64,000 bases of DNA. Origin: Mesorhizobium tianshanense (GTDB lineage Bacteria > Pseudomonadota > Alphaproteobacteria > Rhizobiales > Rhizobiaceae). A model generated the notes under the pieces. It searched no databases, was not told the origin of the DNA, and worked only from the letters and a program-made list of their open reading frames with translations. The stretch's first letter is position 1. Each line of letters opens with the position of its first letter. This document shows positions 47,940 to 57,424 of the stretch, piece after piece. The stretch covers positions 52,758 through 116,757 of the forward strand of contig NZ_VLKT01000002.1 of NCBI RefSeq assembly GCF_007830515.1. Reading direction: 5' to 3'. A program made the position numbers and the translations under genes.

Positions 47940-48309
47940 ACCGGCCGCTCCTCAGTCCGTTTGGTGTTTTGAGTCTCTTAGCATGCAGCCGTGGCTTTTC
48001 GAGAGGTGATATGTCGCGAGCGCATGCTTACGCTTCCGCTTCGCATCGCCGCTCTGCCTGTGCGGACTGCCATTGAAATGTTGGGACGACGGGCGGCTCT
48101 GCGGCGAGCTACGCCGCCGCCCAGTTTGAATGTCCGGCAACGGGTGGAAAGTTGCTGTTCGGCTCGTCAATGGGAATGAGCAAGTAGCGCCAATCCCGGT
48201 CATTCGTGGCGCAATCCGAAGCGGAAATTCCTTTTTGCTGGCTCGCATGGCGGGCAAAGCGAGAGCCTACCGAACTTGTACTCCATCCCCGCGCGTGCTA
48301 TCGGTGGTG

Positions 48310-48900
48310 ATGCGTCGACTACTAACATCTTTGATGTTGGCGTTCGCGGCAACGACGGCAGCCGCCGGCGATTTGTTGTTCGACGCGGTCGCGGCCGGCG
48401 ATAAGCCTGCGGTGGAGCAGGCCTTGGCCAGCGGCGCCGATGTCGATAGCCGGGCTCCTGATCAGGCAACCCCCCTCATAGCTGCTGCCCTCGGCGACCA
48501 ACTCGCGATCGCGGAATTGCTGCTGGGCAAGGGCGCCGACGTCATGGCGCGCAATTCGGGCGGCTTCACGCCGCTCCACGCGGCAGCTTTTTCGGGCAGC
48601 CTACCGATTGCCAAGCTGTTGCTCGAGAAGGGGGCGGTGCTCGAAGACTCGGCCAACAAGTCGGGAGTCACGCCGTTAATCGTCGCGGGAGAGGAAAACC
48701 ACGTCGAACTCGCAGAATTTCTCATTGGGCAGGGCGCGGATGTGAAACACCCTGAGGGTCATGGCTACTGGCCGATCACTCGCGCGTTCTGGAAGGGCAA
48801 TACGGACATGATAAAGCTCTTCAAACGCCACGGGGCCACCTGCCAGACGAAGGTCCTCGGCGAAGCGAATGCAGCGAAATGCGAAGCCATCCACGATTGA
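48310..48900 (+). CDS. Exported ankyrin-repeat protein
   Basis: The product is 196 aa with a short signal peptide (RRLLTSLMLAFAATTAAA). Four to five ankyrin repeats follow: LLFDAVAAGDKPAVEQALASGAD, TPLIAAALGDQLAIAELLLGKGAD, TPLHAAAFSGSLPIAKLLLEKGA, TPLIVAGEENHVELAEFLIGQGAD, and a degenerate last unit ending with a Cys pair. Such periplasmic ankyrin proteins (AnkB-like) occur beside oxidative-stress genes. The ATG at 48310 is chosen because the signal peptide starts there; the frame is open upstream to 48130. The YHS gene follows after 13 nt. Confidence 0.82.
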   Translation: MRRLLTSLMLAFAATTAAAGDLLFDAVAAGDKPAVEQALASGADVDSRAPDQATPLIAAALGDQLAIAELLLGKGADVMARNSGGFTPLHAAAFSGSLPIAKLLLEKGAVLEDSANKSGVTPLIVAGEENHVELAEFLIGQGADVKHPEGHGYWPITRAFWKGNTDMIKLFKRHGATCQTKVLGEANAAKCEAIHD

Positions 48901-48913
48901 ATGGAGAATGCAG

Positions 48914-49441
48914 ATGAGCACATCGATCACATCGAAACTGGTTCGCTATTCAGTGTCGGCGGCCGCATTTGCGCTTGCCGCGGTTGCTGGCGCGGGATCT
49001 GCCTTCGCCGACGACTCAGTGAACACCGGCTATTTCGGCGGCGTGGCGCTCATGGGCTACGACACGGTTGCTTATTTCACGGACGGCAAGGCGGTGAAGG
49101 GGTCAGAAGAATACTCCTACGAATGGTTGGGGACGCCGTGGCATTTCGCCAGCAAGAAACACCAGGAAATGTTCATGAGCGAGCCGGCCAAATACGCTCC
49201 CCAATACGGTGGTTACTGCGCCGGCGAGGTCGCACTCAACGATTCCGTCACCGTCAATGTCGATCCGGAAGCGTTCAAGATCATCGATGGCAAGCTCTAC
49301 CTGATCTACGACGAAGGGAACGCGGCCGCTTTTGCGGACAATGCCGATGATCTTGTTCCGAAGGGCGATGCTAAATGGCCGGTCGTCGAAGCAAAGTTGG
49401 CAGTCGATGAGCCGGATTGGAACTTGATCAATAACCCCTGA
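48914..49441 (+). CDS. Exported YHS-domain protein
   Basis: The product is 175 aa with a signal peptide to about residue 32 (AGAGSAFA|DDS). The mature part reads GGVALMGYDTVAYFTDGKAVKG, then WHFASKKHQEMFMSEPAKYAPQYGGYCAGEVA, the pattern of YHS-domain proteins in rhizobia (often near copper or stress genes). Metal binding is plausible but only one Cys is visible. The ATG at 48914 is favoured by GGAGA spacing over ATG 48908. It is operon-linked to the ankyrin gene. Confidence 0.85.
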   Translation: MSTSITSKLVRYSVSAAAFALAAVAGAGSAFADDSVNTGYFGGVALMGYDTVAYFTDGKAVKGSEEYSYEWLGTPWHFASKKHQEMFMSEPAKYAPQYGGYCAGEVALNDSVTVNVDPEAFKIIDGKLYLIYDEGNAAAFADNADDLVPKGDAKWPVVEAKLAVDEPDWNLINNP

Positions 49442-49452
49442 GACTTGCGAGT

Positions 49453-51648
49453 TCAATTTACGGTCACGAAGTGAAACACCATAGTTGCATTGACATAGGA
49501 ATACCCCGTACCAGCCCCTTCGGTACGTCGGTAGACGGGACCACAGACGGGGAGTCCAAACAGATTCTCGCTCTGCTCGCATAAGAGATCGCGCTCGACA
49601 TAGACTCTCTCCGTCAACATTCGCGTCATCGTCCGGAAGCCCGTCGTGCCATCCGGTCCGACCTGCATGATGGCGGGTTGGCCATCGGGTTCGAGCTGGC
49701 CTTTCAGGGTTTTGCCAATAACGAGTGACGTAATCTCCTCACCCTTCAATCGATCTTTTTCGTCGGCGGTGAAGCCAAACGGCCATTCAGGCAGTCCGGC
49801 TTCGCGCAGGGCATCGACGATAAAAGTGAGGTCCTCAACATTGCGAAGGTGGCCAAAAATATTCCCAACTGATGCCAATGACCGCGCCCGAGCGAAGGAT
49901 TCGGTCCTAGCCACCAGCCGGAGGCCATCAGCGATTGCGGCCTTTGCGTCGTGCAAGCGGCCGGCGCGAGCGTATGCCGCTGCGAGCAGAATCCGGAAAC
50001 CACCATCCGCCGGCGCATCGTCGCGGGTACGCTCGAGAGTCTCGATGGCCTTCGCGGTGTCGCCCTGAAGGAGAAAGACGAGACCAGCGATTTCCCGGTC
50101 CATGGGGGGCAGATTGGGATCGAGCTTCAATGCCGTCTCGACGGCATTGGCCGCCTCGGCGTGATTGCCAGCGAACAACTGCACGTATCCGAGGGCTATA
50201 TGAGTCCCAGCGTCTCCCGGGCCGATTGCAACGGCCCGCTTCGCCGAGGCGATCGCTTCGTCGTAATGGCGATCGATGACCTGCATGATGCCTAGAAGGG
50301 CATAGGGCGATGAAAGGTCCGGATCGAGTTCCAATGCCTTGCCTGCCTTTTCATAAGCTCTCTTTCTCGCAAGCGCGCTCTGGGTGATGTCATCGAAGCC
50401 AGCCCGCCAAACATAGACACTCGTGCGTGCGTCGGCCGCGAAGGCTTCAGCGAAAGCGGTGTCGACTTCCTCCGCCTTTTCATAGAGCGCAAGTGCTTTC
50501 CTCAGACCTGAGCCCCCACCGGATCGAGCCGCCTGCTCGGCGCGCAGGTAGTAATCGTAGGCTTCAAGATTGGAAGTCGGCGGGCGTGCCATCCGCTCGC
50601 TCTCCGTAGCAGAAGGCTGCACGCCGAGCGCTTTGGCAACTTCCAGGCTCATCTCGTCCTGGACGGCAAAAACCTCCGCAATGCCGCGATCGAACCGATT
50701 GGCCCACAGATTGTCGCCAGTCGCTATGTCAATCAGCTGCGCATTGAGACGGATTTGATCGCCTGTCCGCCTCACGCTGCCGTCAACGACAAAGCGCACA
50801 CCAAGGTCACGCCCGACATCGGCCAGAACGAGGGGCTTGCCCTTGTAGGCGAAAACGGAATTGCGAGCGATGACATCGAGACCCGAAAGCTTGGCCAGAT
50901 CGGTGATCAGGTCCTCGGTGATGCCGTCGGCGAAATAGTCCTGGCTCGGATCGCCGCTGAGGTTTGCAAATGGCAGTACCGCAACGGATGGTTTTCCGAG
51001 CGCTGCGGGCCTTTGCCATTGCCATGCAAAAATGCCTGCAAGCAAGACGATGAGCAGGCCTGCTACCCCTGCCAAAATCATGATGGGCGAACCTGGCCGG
51101 TGTGGCGCGGCCACGATCTTCCCCGATTCTCCGGGATCTAGCAGGACCCGATAGACGCGAATCGGATTCGCGATATTCTTGAGGCGCTGCTCTCCGAGAC
51201 CGGCGAAGCCGACATCCACTTTGTGCGCTGCGTGATCGAACGCCGTGCCGGAGATGCAAATTCCGCCGGGCTCTGCGATCGCCTGCAGACGGGCGGCGAT
51301 GTTTACCCCGTCGCCGTAGATATCGTCACCCTCAACGATGATATCACCGAGATTGACACCAATGCGAAACCGGATTTGCCGGGCTTCGGCGGTGCCTTTG
51401 TTGCGGTCGGCCATCCGGCGCTGGATCACAGCAGCACACTGGACGGCATCGACGACGCTGGCGAACTCGACGAGCGCGCCGTCGCCCATGAGCTTGATCA
51501 TGCGGCCGTGGTGCTTCTTGATCTCGGGGTCGATCAGTTCGCGACGGCAGCTCTTCAGTCCCTCGAGCGTGCCTACCTCGTCCTCGCCCATGAGGCGGCT
51601 GTAGCCAACCACGTCGGCAGCAAGTATTGCCGTAAGCCGTCGTTCCAT
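49453..51648 (-). CDS. Class III adenylate/guanylate cyclase with TolB-like and TPR domains
   Basis: The product is 731 aa from ATG 51648 (MERRLTAILAADVVGYSRLM, the typical start); a GTG at 51696 would add 16 residues. The cyclase domain (1-~165) has the metal Asp in ILAADVVGYS and the second in MGDGALVEF. A membrane helix lies at about 190-210. The periplasmic part includes the TolB-N/FlgO-like segment YFADGITEDLITDLAKLSGL and then TPR-like repeats (~350-600). Rhizobia carry many such cyclases; the signal sensed here is unknown. Confidence 0.88.
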   Translation of the reverse strand: MERRLTAILAADVVGYSRLMGEDEVGTLEGLKSCRRELIDPEIKKHHGRMIKLMGDGALVEFASVVDAVQCAAVIQRRMADRNKGTAEARQIRFRIGVNLGDIIVEGDDIYGDGVNIAARLQAIAEPGGICISGTAFDHAAHKVDVGFAGLGEQRLKNIANPIRVYRVLLDPGESGKIVAAPHRPGSPIMILAGVAGLLIVLLAGIFAWQWQRPAALGKPSVAVLPFANLSGDPSQDYFADGITEDLITDLAKLSGLDVIARNSVFAYKGKPLVLADVGRDLGVRFVVDGSVRRTGDQIRLNAQLIDIATGDNLWANRFDRGIAEVFAVQDEMSLEVAKALGVQPSATESERMARPPTSNLEAYDYYLRAEQAARSGGGSGLRKALALYEKAEEVDTAFAEAFAADARTSVYVWRAGFDDITQSALARKRAYEKAGKALELDPDLSSPYALLGIMQVIDRHYDEAIASAKRAVAIGPGDAGTHIALGYVQLFAGNHAEAANAVETALKLDPNLPPMDREIAGLVFLLQGDTAKAIETLERTRDDAPADGGFRILLAAAYARAGRLHDAKAAIADGLRLVARTESFARARSLASVGNIFGHLRNVEDLTFIVDALREAGLPEWPFGFTADEKDRLKGEEITSLVIGKTLKGQLEPDGQPAIMQVGPDGTTGFRTMTRMLTERVYVERDLLCEQSENLFGLPVCGPVYRRTEGAGTGYSYVNATMVFHFVTVN

Positions 51649-51696
51649 ACGTGCCGTGCGCCTTCCCTGGTCGGTCGTAGCGGCTTTGCCTTTCAC

Positions 51697-52133
51697 CCTA
51701 TTCTAGTCCTGCTTCGGACGCGAGTGTGCGCGACTGTGCTCTAGCTATAACTAGAGGATGGCGGGGTTCTCGGTATACGCAACGCGCCGGTCCCTTCCAT
51801 CCACGAGTTCTGAACGGAATGCTCTCTCGACAAGATGTCGGCTTAGGTCATCAGCGCCGGCTTGGCTGAGTGTCCGCTTTGGAGATGCGGAGATGCGGAG
51901 ATGCGGTGGGAATGACCGGATTGGGTGGATATTGTTGAAAAAGTCCGCGTCGCTGCTGCCCATGGCATTTGCATAGAACGGCGTTCCTCGAAGACCCTAA
52001 AAATGAATCCTGATTCCTTGAGAAGCGCTGCCATGGAACGGGATTCTATGGTCGGCGCCGACTTTGCGGTGCGTCGGACTTTTTCAATATCGGTCGTTTC
52101 CCGCCGTTCCCAGCGGGTACCAAGCGCTAGATA
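51697..52133. other. Intergenic gap with tandem 8-mer and MITE-like repeat
   Basis: No gene is seen. At 51881-51904 GGAGATGC is repeated three times in tandem. The MITE-like inverted repeat at about 51928-52099 follows. Confidence 0.5.
51928..52099. mobile_element. MITE-like or insertion-sequence remnant
   Basis: GATATTGTTGAAAAAGTCCG on the left and, inverted, GATATTGAAAAAGTCCGACG on the right (a 3-bp difference in the TTG tract) bound about 170 bp. GTTGAAAAAGTC-type ends are common for insertion-sequence terminal repeats. No transposase frame is present, so it is non-autonomous or decayed. Confidence 0.5.
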
Positions 52134-52913
52134 CTAGAACGCGCTGACGTAGGCGCCACCATCCACCGGTATGTTCTGCCCGGTCAGATAGCCGGCATGA
52201 ACCGAGCACAGGAAGGCGCAGATCTGGCCGAATTCCTCCGGCGTGCCGAGCCGCTTGGCCGGAATGTTGGCTGCCGCCTGGGTCTTGCGTGCGGCGGCGG
52301 CTGCCGGATCTTCGGGGGTGCCGGCTTCATGCGGGGGGCGCAGCCGGTCGGTGTCGAGCTTGCCCGGCAACATGTTGTTGATCGTCACATTGCGGTCGAC
52401 CACCGTCCGCGCGACGCCGGCAAGGAACGAAGTCAGGCCGGCGCGCGCGCCCGACGACAGGTCGAGGCCGGGAATGGGAACATAGACCGACAGCGAGGTG
52501 ATGTTGATGATGCGGCCGAAGCCGCGTTCGGCCATGCCGTCGATCACAGCCTGAACCAGTTCGATCGGGGTCACCATGTTCTGGGCGACGCCTTCGAGGA
52601 TCTTTTCGCGGTCGAGCTCGCGGAAATCGCGAAACGGCGGTCCGCCATTGTTGTTGACGAGAATATCGGGATCTGGACAGGCGGCAAGCAGCGCCTTCTG
52701 CACCTCGGGCTTTGAGACGTCGCCGACGATCTCAGTCACCTTGACGCCAAATCTTTCGCGAAGTTCGGCGGCGGTCTTGGCCAGTTGGTCGGCGTTGCGC
52801 CCATTGACGACCAGGTCACAGCCGGCTTCGGCCAGCGCCGTGGCGCAGCCGCGTCCAAGTCCCTTGCTGGAGGCACAGACGATGGCCTTTTTGCCGCGAA
52901 TGCCGAGATCCAT
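52134..52913 (-). CDS. SDR-family oxidoreductase, atypical active site
   Basis: The product is 259 aa. The Rossmann start KKAIVCASSKGLGRGCATALAEAG, the ILVNNNGG segment and the C-terminal GYLTGQNIPVDGGAYVS fit short-chain dehydrogenases. The usual Ser-Tyr-x3-Lys is altered: after INITSLSV comes LDLSSGARAGL, so Tyr and Lys are replaced. A subgroup of SDRs with this change is known, with doubtful or different chemistry. The ATG at 52913 has GAGGAG upstream; the frame is open to 53075. It is divergent from the LpxH-like gene. Confidence 0.85.
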   Translation of the reverse strand: MDLGIRGKKAIVCASSKGLGRGCATALAEAGCDLVVNGRNADQLAKTAAELRERFGVKVTEIVGDVSKPEVQKALLAACPDPDILVNNNGGPPFRDFRELDREKILEGVAQNMVTPIELVQAVIDGMAERGFGRIINITSLSVYVPIPGLDLSSGARAGLTSFLAGVARTVVDRNVTINNMLPGKLDTDRLRPPHEAGTPEDPAAAAARKTQAAANIPAKRLGTPEEFGQICAFLCSVHAGYLTGQNIPVDGGAYVSAF

Positions 52914-53034
52914 GATGATTTTCTCCTCTGATTGGCTCGGCAACCTACTCTTGGGGCTGGACCAATCGCAACCGTCATACGGTTGTTGCATGAATCGGCG
53001 CATAGGCTCACGCGAGAGCAACGGTGAGAATCCA

Positions 53035-53856
53035 ATGCCTGGCGCAGAGCCCCGCACTTTCCGCAGCATGTTCATCTCCGACGTCCATCTCGGGTCGAAG
53101 GCGGCGAAGGCCGAGTTCCTGATCGATTTCCTGCGCCATCACGACGCCGATATCATCTATCTCGTCGGCGACATCGTCGACGGCTGGCGGCTGAGACGGA
53201 GCTGGCACTGGCCGCAGAGTCACAATGACGTCGTCCAGAAATTGCTGCGCAAGGCGCGCAAGGGCGCCAGCATCACCTATATCGCCGGCAATCACGACGA
53301 GTTCGCGCGCCAGTTCCAGGGCGTGCATTTCGGCGGCATCGTCGTTGCCGATCGCGTCACCCACGAGACCGCCGACGGCAAACGGTTTCTGGTCATCCAT
53401 GGCGATCAGTTCGACACCGTCGTCCATAATGCGCGCTGGCTCGCCTATCTTGGCGACTACGCCTATGACGCGGCCATGCTCGTCAACCGCGTGGTGACGC
53501 GGCTTCGCCAACTGCTCGGCCTGCCTTACTGGTCGTTTTCGTCCTGGGCCAAGGTCAACGTCAAGAAGGCGGTGAATTTCATCGGTTCGTTCCAGACCAT
53601 GCTGACCGAGGAAGCACGCCGCTCGCAGGTCGACGGCGTAATCTGCGGGCACATCCACCATGCCGCGATCGAAAGCTACGAGGACGTGCAATACATCAAC
53701 ACCGGGGACTGGGTGGAGAGCTGCACGGCGGTGGTCGAGCATTTCGACGGCCGGATGGAGATACTGCAATGGGCGCATGTCCTGCCGGAAGCTCCTGTCG
53801 GCAGCGAAGTGCTGGTGCCGGTCGACATCAGGGGCAGGGCAGTCCAGGCGGCGTGA
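53035..53856 (+). CDS. LpxH-like metallophosphoesterase
   Basis: The product is 273 aa. All five calcineurin-type metal motifs are present: DVHLGS, GDIVDGW, GNHDE, HGDQFD and GHIHH. It belongs to the UDP-2,3-diacylglucosamine diphosphatase (LpxH/LpxH2-like) group; in Alphaproteobacteria LpxI usually does the lipid A step, so this enzyme may act on another phospholipid or nucleotide. The start is ATG 53035; ATG 52990 is an alternative. It is followed 130 nt later by an MFS gene on the same strand. Confidence 0.85.
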   Translation: MPGAEPRTFRSMFISDVHLGSKAAKAEFLIDFLRHHDADIIYLVGDIVDGWRLRRSWHWPQSHNDVVQKLLRKARKGASITYIAGNHDEFARQFQGVHFGGIVVADRVTHETADGKRFLVIHGDQFDTVVHNARWLAYLGDYAYDAAMLVNRVVTRLRQLLGLPYWSFSSWAKVNVKKAVNFIGSFQTMLTEEARRSQVDGVICGHIHHAAIESYEDVQYINTGDWVESCTAVVEHFDGRMEILQWAHVLPEAPVGSEVLVPVDIRGRAVQAA

Positions 53857-53985
53857 GCAAAGCCGACCTGATCTCGCTCTAATCGATTAGTCCAAGCGGT
53901 TCCGCCGACTTTTTCAGCATGTTATGGAGTTGGCGTGCGCTGCAGGCCGACTCGGCCGAAGGCCGCGCCGACGGATTGCCTGTTG

Positions 53986-55203
53986 ATGTCCTCCCTGCCG
54001 CCGCTTTCGCCCGAACAGCTCGTCAAGCCGCGCCATTTCGAACTGCGCATGAGCCTGATTTTCTTCACGCTTTTCGTGCCGCTCGGAATGCATGTGCCTT
54101 ACTTTCCGCTGTGGCTGCAGGCGAAGGGATTCCAGGCCGAGCAGATAGCCGTGATCCTCGCCGCGCCGATGTTCCTGCGCGTGGTGACGACACCTTTGCT
54201 GACTGCGCTGGCCGACCGGGCGAGGGACCGTGCGCATGTCTATGTCGCGCTGGCGGCCGCGTCACTGATCCTGTCGGCCGGCTACTTTCTGACGCCGACC
54301 TACGCCATGGTGCTCGCCGTTTCGCTGGCGCTCACCGTGGCCTGGACGCCGCATTCGCCGATCGCCGATTCGCTGGCGCTTTCAGGCGTGCGCCGCTTCG
54401 GCTCCAACTACGCAAGCATGCGCAAATGGGGATCGATCTCCTATCTGTGCGCCAACCTCGCGGGCGGCTTCATCCTGGCGGCAACGAGCCCTCAGGCGGT
54501 GCCGGTGATCATTTTCGCAGCGCTTGGCGCAACGCTTGCCGCCGGACTGGTCGCGCCACGCCTTGGCCGTCCCCGGCTGGCCTCGCCGCTTTCGGCGACC
54601 GACATCCAGCAATCGGCGCCAAAACTCCTCAACGCCTATTTCCTCTATTTCTCCATCGGCGTCGGCGTCATCACCGCCAGCCATGCGTTTCTCTACGGCT
54701 TCGTGTCGATCTACTGGAAATCCATCGGTATCAGCGATTCGGTTGTTGGGCTCTTATGGGGTTGGGGCGTGGTGGCGGAGGTCTGCATGTTCATGATCTT
54801 CACCCGCGTCTTCGGCTCCTTCTCGGTGGTGTCGATCATGGTGATGGCCGGGCTCGGTTCGATTGTCCGCTGGATCGCCTTTCCCTTGATCTGGCCGCTT
54901 GGCCTTGGCGTTGCCGGATTTTTCGCAGTCCAGGCACTGCACGCGGTTTCGGTGGCGCTGGTTCTGATCGGACTGCAGAAGATGATCGGCGAGACGGTCG
55001 CGGAGGAACGCACCGGGGCCGCGCAAGGCATCGCCTATTTCTCCAACGGCTTTTTCATGGCGGTGGTGACGCTCATGTCCGGCCCTCTCTATGACCGCTT
55101 CGGCGTGGACGGCTTTTTTGCCATGATCCCGATCGCCCTGGCCGGCCTGGCGCTGATCGGACTTGCGGCGCGTTCAGCCCCACAGCGCCGTATCGGGCGG
55201 TGA
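53986..55203 (+). CDS. MFS transporter (LacY/HcaT-like branch)
   Basis: The product is 405 aa with twelve helices. The pattern LGMHVPYFPLWLQAKGFQAEQIAVILA at the N-terminus, then NYASMRKWGSISYLCANLAGG, resembles the MFS_1-like/phenylpropionate (HcaT) group; the substrate is unknown. The ATG at 53986 starts shortly before helix 1. The last 30 nt overlap the epimerase gene on the opposite strand. Confidence 0.85.
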   Translation: MSSLPPLSPEQLVKPRHFELRMSLIFFTLFVPLGMHVPYFPLWLQAKGFQAEQIAVILAAPMFLRVVTTPLLTALADRARDRAHVYVALAAASLILSAGYFLTPTYAMVLAVSLALTVAWTPHSPIADSLALSGVRRFGSNYASMRKWGSISYLCANLAGGFILAATSPQAVPVIIFAALGATLAAGLVAPRLGRPRLASPLSATDIQQSAPKLLNAYFLYFSIGVGVITASHAFLYGFVSIYWKSIGISDSVVGLLWGWGVVAEVCMFMIFTRVFGSFSVVSIMVMAGLGSIVRWIAFPLIWPLGLGVAGFFAVQALHAVSVALVLIGLQKMIGETVAEERTGAAQGIAYFSNGFFMAVVTLMSGPLYDRFGVDGFFAMIPIALAGLALIGLAARSAPQRRIGR

Positions 55204-56157
55204 CACCAGCGAACCTTGGTAGACGAGACCTGGAACGCGGTCGCGGGCCAGCAGCAGCGGACCGTCGAGATCGACGAAATCGGCATCCTGGGCCAGGAGC
55301 ACGGCCGGCGCCATGGCCAGCGACGTGCCGACCATGCAGCCGACCATGACGCCGAAGCCCAGTTCGCGGGCGCGGTCGCGAAGGGCAAGCGCCGCGGTCA
55401 GTCCGCCCGATTTGTCGAGCTTGATATTGATGGCGTCGTAGAGGCCGACAAGCGAAGCAAGATCCTTTGCCTCATGCACGCTTTCATCGGCGCAGATCGG
55501 CACCGGATGCGCGATGTGGCGAAGCATGCCGTCGCGGCCTGCCGGCAGCGGCTGTTCGATCAGCGCAATGCCGTGCTCGGCGGCAAAGGCCAGGTTTTCC
55601 ACGATGTTGTCGTCGCTCCAGCCCTCATTGGCATCCAGGATGATGCGGCTCGCCGGTGCCGCCTCTCTAACCGCCCTGATACGGGCCATATCGTTGTCGC
55701 CGCCGATCTTGACCTTGAGCAACGGGCGCTGGGCGTTGGCGCGGGCTTGGGCGGCCATCGCCTCGGGCTCGCCGAGCGACAGCGTATAGGCCGTCTCGAG
55801 CGCCCTCGGCGGCGTCGCGCAGATGCTGGAGGCGACCGGCTTGCCTGCGATCTTCGCCTCCAGATCCCACAGAGCGCAGTCGACGGCGTTGCGCGCCGCA
55901 CCCGCCGGCATGGCGTCGAGCAACGCGGTGCGGCCGATGCCGCCGGCAATCTGCTCCCGCATAACCTCGATCGCATCACGGACACCGACCATGGTCTCGC
56001 CATAGCGCTTGTAGGGGACGCATTCGCCGCGCCCGGTATGGCTGCCTTGGCTGATCGTGCAAGCGATCACCTCGGCCTCGGTCTTCGAGCCGCGCGAAAT
56101 GGTGAAGATCCCGGCGATGGGAAAGCGCTCGGCCTCGACCGAAATGACACGCGCCAT
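55174..56157 (-). CDS. dgcA: L-Ala-D/L-Glu (dipeptide) epimerase
   Basis: The product is 327 aa of the enolase superfamily. The acid/base Lys pair appears as LLKVKIGG and NIKLDKSGG, with metal ligands in ILDANEGWS, IEQPLP and ADES. This matches the N-succinyl amino acid racemase/dipeptide epimerase branch (YcjG-like), which recycles murein peptides; the exact substrate is inferred. The start at 56157 gives MARVISVEAERFPIAG. Confidence 0.82.
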   Translation of the reverse strand: MARVISVEAERFPIAGIFTISRGSKTEAEVIACTISQGSHTGRGECVPYKRYGETMVGVRDAIEVMREQIAGGIGRTALLDAMPAGAARNAVDCALWDLEAKIAGKPVASSICATPPRALETAYTLSLGEPEAMAAQARANAQRPLLKVKIGGDNDMARIRAVREAAPASRIILDANEGWSDDNIVENLAFAAEHGIALIEQPLPAGRDGMLRHIAHPVPICADESVHEAKDLASLVGLYDAINIKLDKSGGLTAALALRDRARELGFGVMVGCMVGTSLAMAPAVLLAQDADFVDLDGPLLLARDRVPGLVYQGSLVSPPDTALWG

Positions 56158-56235
56158 ATTTTTCTGCTCCGGCTATGCGACAACGAGCCCGTCGGCAAAT
56201 CGACAGGTCGGCCCCGTCAGGCTAAACAGGACGCC

Positions 56236-57423
56236 ATGTTGACCATCCGCAAACGCTTCGCAAGCGGCACGACCGCCAATGGGGCCGACCACCAGCCGCG
56301 TGTCGCGGTCGGCGAGGAGGGCGGCGTTCTCGGCTGCGCCTTCTCCGGAAACTGGACGACGCGCACCGTGACGCTGGTCGACGCCGAGATGCGCAAGATC
56401 GAGAAGCGCAGCGGTTTTAAGACGCTGGCGCTCGATCTTTCGCATATCGAGAAGATGGACACCGCCGGGGCCTGGCTGATCGACCGTTTGGTCAGCGCCT
56501 TCGAAAAGAAGGGCGTCGAGATCAAGCTGCAAGGGCAAAGCGAGATTGCCTCGATCCTGCTCGGCGCCGTTGGCGATGCCGTTCGGCGCGAACCCGATTC
56601 CGGCGGCACAAAGCCGCCCAACATCATCATTCGCGCGCTCGAGCTGGTTGGCCGGCGCGTCTATGAAATGCGCGACGATTTCCTGGCCTCGATGAACATA
56701 CTGGGCGCCACGATACGCGGCTCGCAGATGAAGCTCGGCCGTGGCCATGCGGTCAATCCGGCGGCGATCTTCAACCAGATCGACCGCATGGGCGTCGGCG
56801 CCATACCGGTGGTCGTGCTGATGTCGGCCATCGTCGGTGCGATCGTTGCCCAGCAAGGCGCCTACCAGCTCAGCTATTTCGGCGCCGATATCTTCGTCGT
56901 CGATCTGGTCGGCGTGCTGATCCTGCGCGAACTCGGCGTGCTGATGACCGCGATCATGATCGCCGGCCGTTCGGGCAGCGCCATCACGGCTGAAATCGGC
57001 TCGATGAAAATGCGCGAGGAGGTCGACGCGCTGAAGGTCATCGGCCTCAATCCGATCGGCGTGCTGGTGTTTCCGCGGCTGGTGGCGCTGGTGATCGCAC
57101 TGCCTTGCCTGACGATCATCGCCAATTTCGCCGCACTTGGCGGCGGCATCGCGGCGGCATGGCTCTATTCCGATATCGCACCGGCCGCCTTCATCGACCG
57201 GTTGCGCGTCGCCATCGATCTCAGCACCATCTTTGCCGGACTGATCAAGGCGCCGTTCATGGCCTTGATCATCGGCACGATCGCTTCGGTCGAAGGCATG
57301 AAGGTTGGCGGCAGCGCGGAATCGCTGGGACAGCACGTCACGGCCTCGGTGGTGAAGTCGATCTTCGTGGTCATCATCCTCGATGGGCTTTTCGCCATGT
57401 TCTACGCGGCGATCGAGTTCTGA
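56236..57423 (+). CDS. STAS-MlaE lipid ABC transporter permease
   Basis: The product is 395 aa. An N-terminal STAS domain (~25-125; LALDLSHIEKMDTAGAWLIDRL) stands where separate MlaB would be in E. coli, fused to the MlaE permease (~145-395; GAIPVVVLMSAIVGAIVAQQGAYQL, ILRELGVLMTAIMIAGRSGSA). It forms the membrane core of a Mla/Ttg2-type lipid transporter. The ATG at 56236 follows a long upstream open frame that is not coding here. The ATPase starts 2 nt after its stop. Confidence 0.93.
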   Translation: MLTIRKRFASGTTANGADHQPRVAVGEEGGVLGCAFSGNWTTRTVTLVDAEMRKIEKRSGFKTLALDLSHIEKMDTAGAWLIDRLVSAFEKKGVEIKLQGQSEIASILLGAVGDAVRREPDSGGTKPPNIIIRALELVGRRVYEMRDDFLASMNILGATIRGSQMKLGRGHAVNPAAIFNQIDRMGVGAIPVVVLMSAIVGAIVAQQGAYQLSYFGADIFVVDLVGVLILRELGVLMTAIMIAGRSGSAITAEIGSMKMREEVDALKVIGLNPIGVLVFPRLVALVIALPCLTIIANFAALGGGIAAAWLYSDIAPAAFIDRLRVAIDLSTIFAGLIKAPFMALIIGTIASVEGMKVGGSAESLGQHVTASVVKSIFVVIILDGLFAMFYAAIEF

Positions 57424-57424
57424 C

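Noticed and set aside
45600..47972. Plus-strand 790-codon frame over maeB
   Set aside because: Shadow of the malic enzyme gene.
55216..56235. N-terminal extension of the STAS-MlaE frame
   Set aside because: This part lies antisense to the epimerase and has no MlaE relation; the real start is at 56236.
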